64,000 nucleotides of DNA from Thiohalospira sp051746205 (lineage in GTDB: Bacteria; Pseudomonadota; Gammaproteobacteria; Thiohalospirales; Thiohalospiraceae). Numbering within the stretch: position 1 is the stretch's first letter; every line of letters starts with the position of its first letter. The position numbers were made by a program, and so were the translations under genes. Below, in pieces: positions 7,855-17,148 of the stretch. The stretch lies in NCBI GenBank assembly GCA_051746205.1, contig JBNJEU010000002.1, positions 1 through 64,000 of the forward strand, read 5' to 3'. Below the pieces are notes generated by a model that did no database searches, was not told where the DNA came from, and worked only from the letters and a program-made list of their open reading frames with translations.

Positions 7855-8807
7855 GCCCGATGCGCATCGTCTTCGCCGGCACCCCGGAGTTCGCGGCCAC
7901 CGCCCTGGACGTTCTGCTGGACCACTCCGGCGCCGAGGTGGTGGCGGTCTACACCCAGCCCGACCGCCCCGCCGGACGCGGCCGCAAACCGCGCCCCTCG
8001 CCGGTGAAGGAGCGCGCGCTGGCCGCCGGGCTGCCGGTCCACCAGCCGGAGGATTTCCGCGATGCCGCCACGCGCGCGACGCTGGCCGACCTGGCGCCGG
8101 ACCTGATGGTGGTCGCTGCCTACGGGCTGATCCTGCCGAAGGCGGTGCTCGCCATCCCGCGCCTCGGCTGCGTCAACATCCACGCATCGAAGCTGCCGCG
8201 CTGGCGCGGGGCGGCGCCCATCCAGCGCGCCATCCTCGCCGGCGACACGGAGACGGCGGTGGACCTGATGCGCATGGAACCCGGCCTCGACACCGGCCCG
8301 GTCCTCGCCGAGACCGTGCTGCCCATCGGCCCCCGGGAGACCGGCGGCGAACTCCACGACCGCCTCGCCGCCGCCGGCGCCCGCCTGCTGGCGGACCAGC
8401 TCGACGCCCTGGCCGCCGATGAATTGACGCCGCGCCCCCAGGACGACGCGGGCGCGACCTACGCCCGTCGACTGGAGACCGCTGAGGCGGAACTGGACTG
8501 GACGCAATCGGCCGTCGACCTCGACCGCCGCATCCGCGCCTTCAATCCATGGCCGGTGGCGCGCACCACGGTCGCCGGCGAGTCGCCCCTGCGGATCCAC
8601 GCCGCCGAACCGCTTTCCGAGCCGGCCGACGCCGCACCCGGCACGGTGCGGGCGGTGGCGCGCGACGGGATCGAGGTCGCCACCGGCGACGGCGTGCTGC
8701 GGCTGACCACCCTGCAGACCCCGGGTGGCCGCGCGCAGCCGGTGGCCGACTTCCTCAACGGCCACCGCGAGCTGCTGACGCCGGGCACCCGACTGGGGGC
8801 GGCGTGA
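7851..8807 (+). CDS. fmt: Methionyl-tRNA formyltransferase
   Basis: Fmt formylates initiator Met-tRNA with 10-formyl-tetrahydrofolate. The 318-residue protein has MRIVFAGTPEFAA at the start, the catalytic NIHASKLPRWRGAAPIQRA (Asn and His), DTGPVL downstream, and the C-terminal tRNA-binding OB domain from about residue 210. The GTG at 7851 overlaps the def stop as GTGA; an ATG at 7860 three codons later is an alternative start. Coupling with def makes biological sense because the two enzymes add and remove the same formyl group. Confidence 0.96.
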   Translation: MSPMRIVFAGTPEFAATALDVLLDHSGAEVVAVYTQPDRPAGRGRKPRPSPVKERALAAGLPVHQPEDFRDAATRATLADLAPDLMVVAAYGLILPKAVLAIPRLGCVNIHASKLPRWRGAAPIQRAILAGDTETAVDLMRMEPGLDTGPVLAETVLPIGPRETGGELHDRLAAAGARLLADQLDALAADELTPRPQDDAGATYARRLETAEAELDWTQSAVDLDRRIRAFNPWPVARTTVAGESPLRIHAAEPLSEPADAAPGTVRAVARDGIEVATGDGVLRLTTLQTPGGRAQPVADFLNGHRELLTPGTRLGAA

Positions 8808-10117
8808 GCGGGCGCGGCGACAGTCGCGCCGCCGCCGCGGAGGCCATCGCCGCGGTCCTCCACCACGGCCGCGCGCTGGACGAGGCGCTGACCGCCACCC
8901 ACCACCTGCCCGCCGACCCCCGCGACCGCGCCCTGGCGCGCGCCATCGCCTACGGCGCCCTGCGCCACGGGGTGGAACTCGGCTTCTACCGCGATCGCCT
9001 GCTGGACAAGCCGCTGCGCAAGCGCGACGCCGCCGTCGACGGGCTGCTCATCGCCGGGCTCCACCAGATCGCCCACATGCGCATCCCCGACCACGCCGCC
9101 GTGGCGGCCACGGTGGATGCCACCAGGGCGCTGCGGGCGCCGCGCAGTCGCGGGCTGGTCAACGCCATCCTGCGCCGCTTTCAGCGCGAGCGCGCCGAGC
9201 TCGAGGCGGCCGCGGCGGCCGATCCCGCCGCCCACCATAACCACCCGGACTGGCTACTGACCCGCCTGCGCGCCGACTGGCCGGAGGACTGGGAGGCGCT
9301 GGTCGCCGCCAACAACACCCCGGCGCCCATGACCCTGCGCGTGAACCGCCAGCGGCAGGATCGGGACCGCTACCGCGCGCGGCTGGCGGAGGCCGGTATG
9401 GAGGCGGCGCCGGTGGCGGTCGCCCCCGACGCGCTGACCCTCGCCGAGGCGGTGGACGTCGCCGAACTCCCCGGCTTCGCCGACGGCGCCGCCTCGGTGC
9501 AGGACGCCGCGCCGCAACTCGCCGCGCCGCTGCTCGACCCGCGCCCCGGCGAGCGCGTCCTCGACGCCTGCGCCGCCCCCGGCGGCAAGACGGCCCATCT
9601 GCTGGAATACTGCCCCGACGCCGAGGTCGTCGCCCTGGACGTCGATCCCGAGCGTCTGGGCCGCGTGCGCGAGACCATGGAGCGGCTCGGCCTCGCCGCC
9701 ACGGTGCTGGCCGGCGACGCGGCGCGGCCCGACGACTGGTGGGACGGCACCCCGTTCGATCGCATCCTGATCGACGCGCCGTGCACCGGCACCGGCGTGA
9801 TCCGGCGCCATCCGGATATCAAATTCCTGCGCCGACCGGACGATATCGATGCCCTGAGGGGGCGCCAGGCGGCCATCCTTCAGGCATCATGGGAGATGTT
9901 GCGCCCCGGCGGGCGGCTGGTCTATGCCACCTGTTCGGTCCTGGCGGCGGAGAATGCCGGGCAGATGGCCGCCTTCGTCGAGGCGCGATCCGATGCGGCA
10001 CCGACCATGCCGGCGGCCGACTGGGGACGAGTGAGCGGTCCGGGGCGGCAGATCCTCCCCGGCGAGGCGGGAATGGATGGATTCTATTACGCGGTGGTGG
10101 ACAAGATCGCTGACTAG
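8804..10117 (+). CDS. rsmB: 16S rRNA (cytosine-967 C5) methyltransferase
   Basis: RsmB (Sun/Fmu) methylates C967 of 16S rRNA. The 437-residue protein has an N-terminal NusB-like RNA-binding domain (about 1-140) and a SAM-dependent Rossmann domain with DACAAPGGKTAHLLE. The two catalytic cysteines are in DAPCTGTG (Cys327) and YATCSV (Cys377), matching E. coli Cys325 and Cys375. The GTG at 8804 overlaps the fmt stop as GTGA. The open frame extends further upstream into fmt but gives no family sequence there. Confidence 0.96.
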   Translation: MSGRGDSRAAAAEAIAAVLHHGRALDEALTATHHLPADPRDRALARAIAYGALRHGVELGFYRDRLLDKPLRKRDAAVDGLLIAGLHQIAHMRIPDHAAVAATVDATRALRAPRSRGLVNAILRRFQRERAELEAAAAADPAAHHNHPDWLLTRLRADWPEDWEALVAANNTPAPMTLRVNRQRQDRDRYRARLAEAGMEAAPVAVAPDALTLAEAVDVAELPGFADGAASVQDAAPQLAAPLLDPRPGERVLDACAAPGGKTAHLLEYCPDAEVVALDVDPERLGRVRETMERLGLAATVLAGDAARPDDWWDGTPFDRILIDAPCTGTGVIRRHPDIKFLRRPDDIDALRGRQAAILQASWEMLRPGGRLVYATCSVLAAENAGQMAAFVEARSDAAPTMPAADWGRVSGPGRQILPGEAGMDGFYYAVVDKIAD

Positions 10118-10658
10118 CCTCGTGCTGGTACTGGGGTTGCTGCTTGCGGGCGCGGCCCAGGCCAGCGGGGGTCTGTCCATCGATCGGGGCCATTTCCAGC
10201 TGGATCAGGGGGTCTGGGTGCTGGACGCCGATCTCGACGTGCGCCTGACCGAACCCCTCTATGACGCCCTGACCAGCGGCGTTACCCTCCACGTGAAGCA
10301 CGAGGTCCGGGTCATGACGGAGCGATCGTGGTGGCGGCCGGACGCCGAGACGGCCCGGCTGACCTTCCGCCTCGATCTGACCTACCATTCGCTGACCCGG
10401 CGCTATGTGCTCCACAATCGCAACAGTGGTCGCCAGACCAGCCACAACTCCCTGGGTGCGCTCCTGCGCGCGGTCGAGACCCTGCGGGATCTGCCGATCA
10501 TCGACCAGGGTCTGCTGGATCCGGAACAATCCCATTACGGTGAACTGGAGAGCCGGATCTCCGTGGACACGCTCCCGCTGGCCCTCCGGCCGCTGGACTG
10601 GTTCGCCAACCACTGGCGCCTGACCAGTGAGCCGGTCGCATGGCCACTCGGGATCTGA
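10077..10658 (+). CDS. DUF4390 domain protein, probably exported
   Basis: This 193-residue protein has an N-terminal hydrophobic segment (about residues 13-28, SLVLVLGLLLAGAAQA) that looks like a signal peptide or anchor. It is followed by a beta-rich domain of the DUF4390 type. The pattern FRLDLTYHSLTRRYVLHN and the LPIIDQGLLDP stretch are typical of that family. Its function is unknown. DUF4390 genes regularly sit between rsmB and ntrYX, as here. The ATG at 10077 lies 41 bases inside rsmB after a GAGGCGGGA ribosome binding site, and the end overlaps ntrY by 19 bases, so the three genes are tightly coupled. Confidence 0.85.
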   Translation: MDSITRWWTRSLTSLVLVLGLLLAGAAQASGGLSIDRGHFQLDQGVWVLDADLDVRLTEPLYDALTSGVTLHVKHEVRVMTERSWWRPDAETARLTFRLDLTYHSLTRRYVLHNRNSGRQTSHNSLGALLRAVETLRDLPIIDQGLLDPEQSHYGELESRISVDTLPLALRPLDWFANHWRLTSEPVAWPLGI

Positions 10659-12838
10659 CCCCCCTGCGCCGACTGTTCACCGGCCCGGTGCTCACCGGGA
10701 TACTGGCGATCCTGCTGATCGCCTCCCTCTACCTGCTCAGCGGCATGACCGACACCTCCGCCCGCTTTTCACAGCTCTACGGGGTGCTGCTGGGCGTCAA
10801 TCTGCTGGCACTGCTGGTGCTACTGGCCCTCATCATCCGGGGTCTCGCCCGGCTCATTCGCCAGGTCCGCCGCGACGAGCCGGGCTCCCGGCTGACCCTG
10901 CGACTGGTGGTGGTCCTGGCGCTGCTGGCCACGGTGCCGGTCAGCGTGATCTACACCTTCTCGCTGGGCTTCCTCGACCGGTCCATCGACAGCTGGTTCG
11001 ACATCGAGGTGGAACGGGCCCTCGGCGACAGCCTGGAGCTCAGCCGCGCGGCCCTCTCGGCGCGCACCGCCCGCCACATGAACCAGACCCGCGAGATGGC
11101 GCACGCACTGGTCGCCAGCCACGGAGACCTCGGGGCGCTGCTGGAACGGATGCGCAAGGACGAGCAGGCCAGCGAGCTCACCCTGATCGGTGGTGACGGC
11201 CGCTACCTGGCCCACGCCAGCACCAGCCAGCGGGATTTCCTGCCGACCCCCATCCCGCGCTACGCGGCCGCTCAGGTCCGCGCCGGGATGCCACTGACGG
11301 CGCTGGAGCCGGGCGACCCCGACGGTTTCCAGGTCCGGGTCCTGCTCCACCTGCCGGGCAGTCGCAGCACCCTGCTGCAGGCGATCTATCCGGTCTCCAG
11401 CGAACTGGCCCGGTTGGCCGACGAGGTGGAGGAGGGGTACCGCAAGTACCAGTCCATCTCCTTCCTCCGCCAGCCCCTCCAGGCCAGCTTCGCGGCCACC
11501 CTGACGGTGGTGCTGATGCTGGCGGTGCTCGGCGGTGTCTGGCTCGCCATTCTGCTGGCCAATCGGCTGGTGGCGCCCATCCGCGACCTCGCCGACGGCA
11601 CCCGGGCAGTGGCCGCCGGCGACTACACCAAGCGGCTGCCGCTGCCCCGGGCGGGGGATGAACTCGGCTTTCTGGTGCGCTCCTTCAACGAGATGACCGC
11701 GCGCGTGGGGCGGACCCAGGAAGCGGCCAGCCGCAGCCAGCGCCAGGTCGAGACCGAGCGCGCCTTCCTGGAAACCGTGCTCGCCTGCCTCTCTTCGGGG
11801 GTGCTGACCCTCAGCGCCGACGGCCGCGTGCTGAGCTGCAACCGCGCCGCCGGCTTCATCCTGGTGGCGCCGCTGGACAAGACGCGCGGCCGCACGATCC
11901 ACTCGCTGGCCGCCAACGCCCCGCACCTGGAACCATTCGTCCACGCGGTCGCGGCGCACCTGGAACAGCCGGACGATCGGAGCGAGACGGTCACCCTGTT
12001 CACCCCCCAGGGTCAGCGGCTTCTCACCGTCCACGGCAGCCAGCTCCCGGCCGTCGAGGGTGGCGAGCCGGGCCACGTGGTGATCTTCGACGACGTCACC
12101 AACCTGGTCCAGGCCCAGCGTGAAGCGGCCTGGGGCGAGGTGGCGCGGCGCCTGGCCCACGAGATCAAGAATCCGCTGACCCCCATCCGGCTGGCCGCCG
12201 AGCGACTGCGCCACCGGCTGATGGGCGCCGGCGACGAGGAGCAGGAGACCTTGCTGGATCGCTCCACCCGGACCATCATTCACCAAGTGGAAGGTCTGGA
12301 ATCCATGGTGCGCGCCTTCGCCGACTATGCCCGAACCCCGCCCCGGGAGCACCAGCCCATCGACCTCAACGAGCTGCTGATGGAGATCGTCGAACTCTAC
12401 CGGGACGACAGCGCCCGGATGCTGGTCAACCTGGATCCCCGGCGGCCCCGGATCCACGGCGACCCAGACCGGCTTCGCCGGATCCTCAACAACCTGGTCC
12501 ATAATGCCCTCGAGGCGGTCGAGGGAAGCCCGGCGGAGCAGCGGCGGGTCTCCCTGACCAGCCGCTGCCTCTCCGGCTCACGTGACTGCCTGCGGGTCGA
12601 GATCCGGGTCCAGGACAGTGGCCCCGGGATCCCGGCCGAGGTGCGCAGCCAGATCTTCGAACCCTATGTAACCACCCGCGAGCGCGGCACCGGTCTGGGA
12701 CTGGCCATCGTCAAGAAGGCGGTGGAGGAGCATGGCGGCCGGATCCACATTGAGGATTCGCCACTGGGCGGCGCCTGCGCCGTGGTGGTCCTGCCAGCCG
12801 ACGGCACCCTGGAAACCGACGAGGATGAACCGACATGA
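10640..12838 (+). CDS. ntrY: Sensor histidine kinase, NtrY-like
   Basis: NtrY is a membrane kinase paired with NtrX. The 732-residue protein has two early membrane helices (about 15-37 and 46-67), a third near 88-108, a periplasmic sensor region, and a fourth helix near 290-312. A HAMP domain (NRLVAPIRDLADGTRAVAAG), a PAS-like domain and the kinase core follow. The phosphoacceptor is His507 in RRLAHEIKNPLTP. The N box (LNNLVHNALEAVEG), DSGPGIP and GTGLGLAIVKKAVEEHGG are all intact. Its stop overlaps the ntrX start (ATGA). NtrYX systems affect nitrogen metabolism, redox control and the cell envelope in different proteobacteria, so the input cannot be fixed here; the neighbouring K+ uptake genes are suggestive only. 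Confidence 0.92.
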   Translation: MATRDLTPLRRLFTGPVLTGILAILLIASLYLLSGMTDTSARFSQLYGVLLGVNLLALLVLLALIIRGLARLIRQVRRDEPGSRLTLRLVVVLALLATVPVSVIYTFSLGFLDRSIDSWFDIEVERALGDSLELSRAALSARTARHMNQTREMAHALVASHGDLGALLERMRKDEQASELTLIGGDGRYLAHASTSQRDFLPTPIPRYAAAQVRAGMPLTALEPGDPDGFQVRVLLHLPGSRSTLLQAIYPVSSELARLADEVEEGYRKYQSISFLRQPLQASFAATLTVVLMLAVLGGVWLAILLANRLVAPIRDLADGTRAVAAGDYTKRLPLPRAGDELGFLVRSFNEMTARVGRTQEAASRSQRQVETERAFLETVLACLSSGVLTLSADGRVLSCNRAAGFILVAPLDKTRGRTIHSLAANAPHLEPFVHAVAAHLEQPDDRSETVTLFTPQGQRLLTVHGSQLPAVEGGEPGHVVIFDDVTNLVQAQREAAWGEVARRLAHEIKNPLTPIRLAAERLRHRLMGAGDEEQETLLDRSTRTIIHQVEGLESMVRAFADYARTPPREHQPIDLNELLMEIVELYRDDSARMLVNLDPRRPRIHGDPDRLRRILNNLVHNALEAVEGSPAEQRRVSLTSRCLSGSRDCLRVEIRVQDSGPGIPAEVRSQIFEPYVTTRERGTGLGLAIVKKAVEEHGGRIHIEDSPLGGACAVVVLPADGTLETDEDEPT

Positions 12839-14214
12839 GTGCCCCGATACTGGTCGTCGACGACGAACCCGACATCCGCGAACTCATCCAGGAGATCCTG
12901 GCCGACGAGGGCTACGCCGTGGTCACTGCCGCCAACGGTGCCGAGGCGCGTGAGCGGCGCCGGAAGCAGCCACCGTCACTGACCCTCCTGGACATCTGGA
13001 TGCCCGATGTCGACGGCATCACCCTGCTGCGGGAATGGCAGGCGGAGGAAGACGAGGCCGAACCGGTGATCATGATCTCCGGCCACGCCACGGTGGAATC
13101 GGCGGTGGAGGCGACCCGGCTGGGGGCATGGGACTTCCTGGAGAAACCGCTGTCGCTGGCGAAGCTGCTGCTCACCGTACGCCATGCCCTGGAGGCGATG
13201 CGGCTGCGCCACGAGAACCGCCGCCTGCGCCACCAACCGAGCAACGAGCCGGTGGGACGCAGCGCGGTGATCTCGCGTCTGCGCGAGGCGGCCCGCCAAG
13301 CAGCCGAGCGTCCCACACCGGTCTTTCTGCACGGCGAGCCGGGGACCGGCAAACGCAGCCTGGCCCGCTACATCCACGGCCTCGGGCCGCGGGCCGACGC
13401 CCCGCTGGTCGAGGTCTCCGCCGCAACCCTGGCCGGCGAGGAGGCCGCCGCCATTTTCGGCGCCGAGAGCGAGCACGGCATCCGCCACGGGCTGCTCGAC
13501 AGCGCCAGCGGCGGGACGCTCTTCCTCAGCCATGTCAGTCACCTCGACCAGGAGGCCCAGATGCTGCTGCTGGCGGCGCTGGAGACGGGCAGCTTCCGCC
13601 GCCGGGGCGGCGAACGGCAGCAACCGCTGGACGTGCGCCTCATTGCCGCCGACATCGAGCCACTGGAGCCGCTGGTGACGGCCGGCACCTTCCGGCGCGA
13701 ACTCTACGATCGGCTGGCGGTACTGAGCATCACCGTACCGCCGCTGCGCGAGCGCCTGGAGGACCTGCCGGACCTGCTGAACTGCTATGCCGACCACTTC
13801 GCCACCGAGGAGGGCCTGCCCTTCCGCCCCATCGGCGTGGCCGCGCAGAACCGTCTGCGCCAGCACACCTGGCCCGGTAACCTGCGCGAACTGCGCAACG
13901 TCCTCCAGCGCCTCTCCCTGGGGGCCTCCGACGAAGAGGTCGGCCCGGAGGAGGTGGTCGCGGCGCTCCCCCGGAACGCCCCGGCCGAGGACGTCCCCGC
14001 CACCGACCCCGGCGGCGCGATCGCCTTTGAGCGGCCGCTGCGCGAGGCGCGCGAGGCCTTCGAGCACGCCTACTTCGCCCACCACCTGCACCAGCACGAC
14101 GGGCGCATCGGCGAGGTGGCCCGGGTCGCGGGGGTCGAACGAACCCACCTTTACCGCAAGCTCCGCACCCTCGGGCTGCATCCGCGCCAGGAGGGCGGTG
14201 GTGACGGGACCTGA
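12835..14214 (+). CDS. ntrX: NtrX-like response regulator with a degenerate AAA+ domain
   Basis: The 459-residue protein has receiver, AAA+ and Fis-type helix-turn-helix domains. The receiver looks functional: acidic pair D9-D10, phosphoacceptor D53 (LLDIWMP), and K104 in EKP. In the AAA+ domain Walker A (GEPGTGKR, about 167-174) and the arginine-finger region (FRRELYDRL) are present. The GAFTGA loop is absent, as is usual for NtrX. In addition the Walker B stretch reads GGTLFLSH instead of GGTLFLDE, so both acidic residues needed for ATP hydrolysis are lost (S232, H233). The C-terminal HTH is clear (VARVAGVERTHLYRKLRTLGL). It probably acts as a phosphorylation-controlled DNA-binding protein without ATPase activity (inference). 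Confidence 0.9.
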   Translation: MSAPILVVDDEPDIRELIQEILADEGYAVVTAANGAEARERRRKQPPSLTLLDIWMPDVDGITLLREWQAEEDEAEPVIMISGHATVESAVEATRLGAWDFLEKPLSLAKLLLTVRHALEAMRLRHENRRLRHQPSNEPVGRSAVISRLREAARQAAERPTPVFLHGEPGTGKRSLARYIHGLGPRADAPLVEVSAATLAGEEAAAIFGAESEHGIRHGLLDSASGGTLFLSHVSHLDQEAQMLLLAALETGSFRRRGGERQQPLDVRLIAADIEPLEPLVTAGTFRRELYDRLAVLSITVPPLRERLEDLPDLLNCYADHFATEEGLPFRPIGVAAQNRLRQHTWPGNLRELRNVLQRLSLGASDEEVGPEEVVAALPRNAPAEDVPATDPGGAIAFERPLREAREAFEHAYFAHHLHQHDGRIGEVARVAGVERTHLYRKLRTLGLHPRQEGGGDGT

Positions 14215-14303
14215 GCACCGCCGGACCGGGCGCCCCGGTTCCAACCGTCCTTCTCCCGGCGTAGACTAACCCCCCTTCCGAACACGGAAACAGCGGGACA
14301 CCC

Positions 14304-15677
14304 ATGAAGATCATCATCCTCGGGGCCGGTCAGGTGGGCTCCTCACTGACCGAGAACCTCAGCAACGAGGACAACGACATCACCGTGGTCGACCACGAGG
14401 AACTCCGTCTGGGCTATCTCCAGGACCGGCTGGACATCCGCACCGTGGCCGGCCAGGCCTCGCTCCCCGATGTCCTCGCCAATGCCGGCGCGCGCGACGC
14501 CGACATGCTCATCGCCGTGACCAGTTCCGACGAGACCAACATGGTCGCCTGCCAGGTGGCCTATTCGGTCTTCAAGACGCCGACCAAGATCGCCCGGGTG
14601 CGCGAGGGGGCCTACATGGACCACCCGGAGCTGTTCGGGCCCGAGGCGCTCCCCATCGACGTCCACATCAGTCCGGAGCAGCTGGTCACCGAGTACGTCG
14701 AGCGGCTCATCGAACACCCCGGCGCCCTTCAGGTGCTCGACTTCGCCGGCGGCAAGGTCCAGCTGGTGGCGGTGAAGGCCTACTACGGCGGACCGCTGGT
14801 CGGCCACGAGCTGAAGGCCCTGCGCGAGCACATGCCCGGTCTGGAGACGCGCGTGGCGGCGATCTTCCGCGACGGCCAGCCGATCATCCCCGAGGGCGGC
14901 ACGGTGATCCAGGCCGAGGACGAGATCTTCTTCATCGCCGCCCGCGGCGACATCCGCGCGGTGATGGGCGAGATGCGGCGGCTGGACAAGCCGAACAAGC
15001 GGGTGGTCATCGCCGGGGGCGGCAACATCGGGCGCAGCCTCGCCAAGTCCCTCGAGAGCCGCTACCAGGTGAAGCTGATCGACCACAATCGCCGTCGTTC
15101 GGCGAAGATATCCGAGGAACTCGGCAAGACCATCGTGCTGCTCGGGGACGCCGCCGACGAAGAACTGCTGCTGGAAGAGAACATCGAGCAGACCGACGTC
15201 TACGTGGCGCTGACCAACGACGACGAGGCGAACATCCTGTCGTCGATGCTGGCCAAGCGGCTCGGGGCGCGCAAGGTGATGTCGCTGATCAACCGCGCCT
15301 CCTATGTCGACCTGGTGGAGTCGGGCGAGATCGACATCGCCATCTCGCCGCAGCAGGCGACCATCGGCAGCCTGCTGACCCATGTGCGGCGCGGCGACGT
15401 GGTCATGGTCCACTCCCTGCGCCGGGGCGCGGCGGAGGCCATCGAGGCGGTGGCCCACGGCGACAGGGGCTCCTCCCGAGTGGTCGGCCGCCGAGTCGAC
15501 GAGCTTGAACTGCCGCCCGGGACCACCATCGGCGCCATCGTCCGCGGCGAGGAGGTGCTCATCGCCCACCACGACACCCGCATCGAGGCGGACGATCACG
15601 TCATCCTCTTCCTGGTGGACAAGCGCTACATTCCCCGAGTGGAGCGGCTCTTCCAGGTCGCCGTGACCTTCATCTGA
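14304..15677 (+). CDS. trkA: Trk system K+ transport peripheral protein TrkA
   Basis: TrkA is the cytoplasmic regulatory subunit that binds NAD(H)/ATP and gates the TrkH channel. The 457-residue protein has two tandem RCK units. Each begins with a nucleotide-binding Rossmann motif: MKIIILGAGQVGSSL at the start and VVIAGGGNIGRSLAKSLE near residue 235. Each is followed by a C-terminal RCK_C part. The length matches E. coli TrkA (458). It is followed four bases later by trkH, so the two form an operon. The 89-base gap after ntrX may carry a separate promoter. Confidence 0.97.
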   Translation: MKIIILGAGQVGSSLTENLSNEDNDITVVDHEELRLGYLQDRLDIRTVAGQASLPDVLANAGARDADMLIAVTSSDETNMVACQVAYSVFKTPTKIARVREGAYMDHPELFGPEALPIDVHISPEQLVTEYVERLIEHPGALQVLDFAGGKVQLVAVKAYYGGPLVGHELKALREHMPGLETRVAAIFRDGQPIIPEGGTVIQAEDEIFFIAARGDIRAVMGEMRRLDKPNKRVVIAGGGNIGRSLAKSLESRYQVKLIDHNRRRSAKISEELGKTIVLLGDAADEELLLEENIEQTDVYVALTNDDEANILSSMLAKRLGARKVMSLINRASYVDLVESGEIDIAISPQQATIGSLLTHVRRGDVVMVHSLRRGAAEAIEAVAHGDRGSSRVVGRRVDELELPPGTTIGAIVRGEEVLIAHHDTRIEADDHVILFLVDKRYIPRVERLFQVAVTFI

Positions 15678-15681
15678 CGCC

Positions 15682-17130
15682 ATGCAATACGCCGCCGTCC
15701 AGCGCATCATCGGCCTGCTGCTGATCATCTTCAGCTCGACCCACCTGCCTCCGGCGGTGGTGGGTCTGCTCTACGGCGGCGAGGCGGTGAACCCCTTCCT
15801 CGGCGCCTTCGGCGTGACCCTGCTGGCGGGCCTGGTCCTCTGGCTGCCGGTGTACCGCTGCCGCTCCGATCTACGAACCCGCGACGGCTTCCTGGTGGTG
15901 TCGCTGTTCTGGATCGTGCTGTCGCTGTTCGCCGCGGTCCCCTTCCTGCTCTGGGACAACCCGCAGTTCACGGTGGCCAACGCGGTGTTCGAGGCGACTT
16001 CGGGGCTGACCACCACCGGCTCGACGGTCCTCTCCGGCCTCGACCAGATGCCGCATTCGATCCTGTTCTACCGCCAGCAACTGCAGTGGCTCGGCGGCAT
16101 GGGGATCATCGTGCTGGCGGTGGCCATCCTGCCAATGCTCGGCATCGGCGGCATGCAGCTCTACCGCGCGGAACTGGCGGGGCCGATGAAGGAGAGCAAG
16201 CTCACCCCGCGCATCGCGGAGACGGCCAAGGCGCTGTGGTACATCTACCTGACCCTGACCATTGCCGCCGGTCTCGCCTTCTGGCTGGCCGGGATGACCC
16301 CGTTCGACGCGATCGGCCACGCCTTCTCCACCGTGGCCATCGGCGGCTTCTCCACCCACGACGCCAGCATGGGCTATTTCGGTCCGACGGTGCAGTTCAT
16401 CACCGTCTTCTTCATGCTGCTGGCCGGGATCAACTTCACCCTCCATTTCACCGCCTGGCGCGGGCGCACCCTGCGCAACTACCTGCGCGATACCGAGTGC
16501 GTGGCGTTTCTGGGGATCATGTTCGGGCTCGCGGCCATCATCATCGGCTACCTGTACTGGGCACAAATCTACGGCACCTTCTTCGAAACGCTGCGCCACG
16601 GCCTGTTCCAGGCGGTCTCCGTCGGCACCACCGCCGGCTTTGCCACCGTCGATTTCGCTGCGTGGCCGAGCTTCCTTCCGGTGCTGCTGATCTTCGCCAG
16701 CTTCATCGGCGCCAGCGGCGGTTCCACTGGCGGCGGCATGAAGGTGATGCGGGTGGTGCTGCTGGTGCTCCAGGGGGTCCGGGAGCTGAAGCGGCTGGCC
16801 CATCCCAACGCCCAGGTTCCGGTGAAGATGGGCGGCCGCTCCATCCCGCCGCGCATCATCGACGCGGTCTGGGGCTTCTTCGCCGCCTATGTGGCCAGTT
16901 TCACCATCATCATGCTGCTGCTGATGGCGACCGGGGTGGACCAGGTCACGGCGTTCTCGGCGGTGGCCGCGACCATCAACAACCTGGGACCCGGTCTGGG
17001 CGACGTGTACTCCCACTTCGACTATCTGACCGATTCGGCCAAACTCCTGCTGGCGTTCACGATGGTCCTGGGGCGGCTGGAGATCTTCAGTCTGCTGCTG
17101 TTGCTGACGCCGTGGTTCTGGCGGCGCTGA
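15682..17130 (+). CDS. trkH: Trk system K+ uptake channel TrkH
   Basis: TrkH is the membrane K+ channel subunit of the Trk system. The 482-residue protein is strongly hydrophobic with about ten membrane segments. It carries the selectivity-filter loops of the four M-P-M repeats, for example TSGLTTTGSTVLSG, the STVAIGGFSTHD loop, VGTTAGFATVDF and NNLGPGLGDV. GASGGSTGGGMKVMRVVLL matches the intramembrane gating-loop region. The length matches TrkH/TrkG proteins (about 483). It ends 18 bases before the convergent gene on the minus strand. Confidence 0.96.
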   Translation: MQYAAVQRIIGLLLIIFSSTHLPPAVVGLLYGGEAVNPFLGAFGVTLLAGLVLWLPVYRCRSDLRTRDGFLVVSLFWIVLSLFAAVPFLLWDNPQFTVANAVFEATSGLTTTGSTVLSGLDQMPHSILFYRQQLQWLGGMGIIVLAVAILPMLGIGGMQLYRAELAGPMKESKLTPRIAETAKALWYIYLTLTIAAGLAFWLAGMTPFDAIGHAFSTVAIGGFSTHDASMGYFGPTVQFITVFFMLLAGINFTLHFTAWRGRTLRNYLRDTECVAFLGIMFGLAAIIIGYLYWAQIYGTFFETLRHGLFQAVSVGTTAGFATVDFAAWPSFLPVLLIFASFIGASGGSTGGGMKVMRVVLLVLQGVRELKRLAHPNAQVPVKMGGRSIPPRIIDAVWGFFAAYVASFTIIMLLLMATGVDQVTAFSAVAATINNLGPGLGDVYSHFDYLTDSAKLLLAFTMVLGRLEIFSLLLLLTPWFWRR

Positions 17131-17148
17131 GCTTTCCGACCGCCGCCA

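Noticed and set aside
10280..10300. CTCCACGTGAAG as a further parS site
   Set aside because: The flanking positions of the palindrome do not match the consensus, unlike the three sites near the origin.
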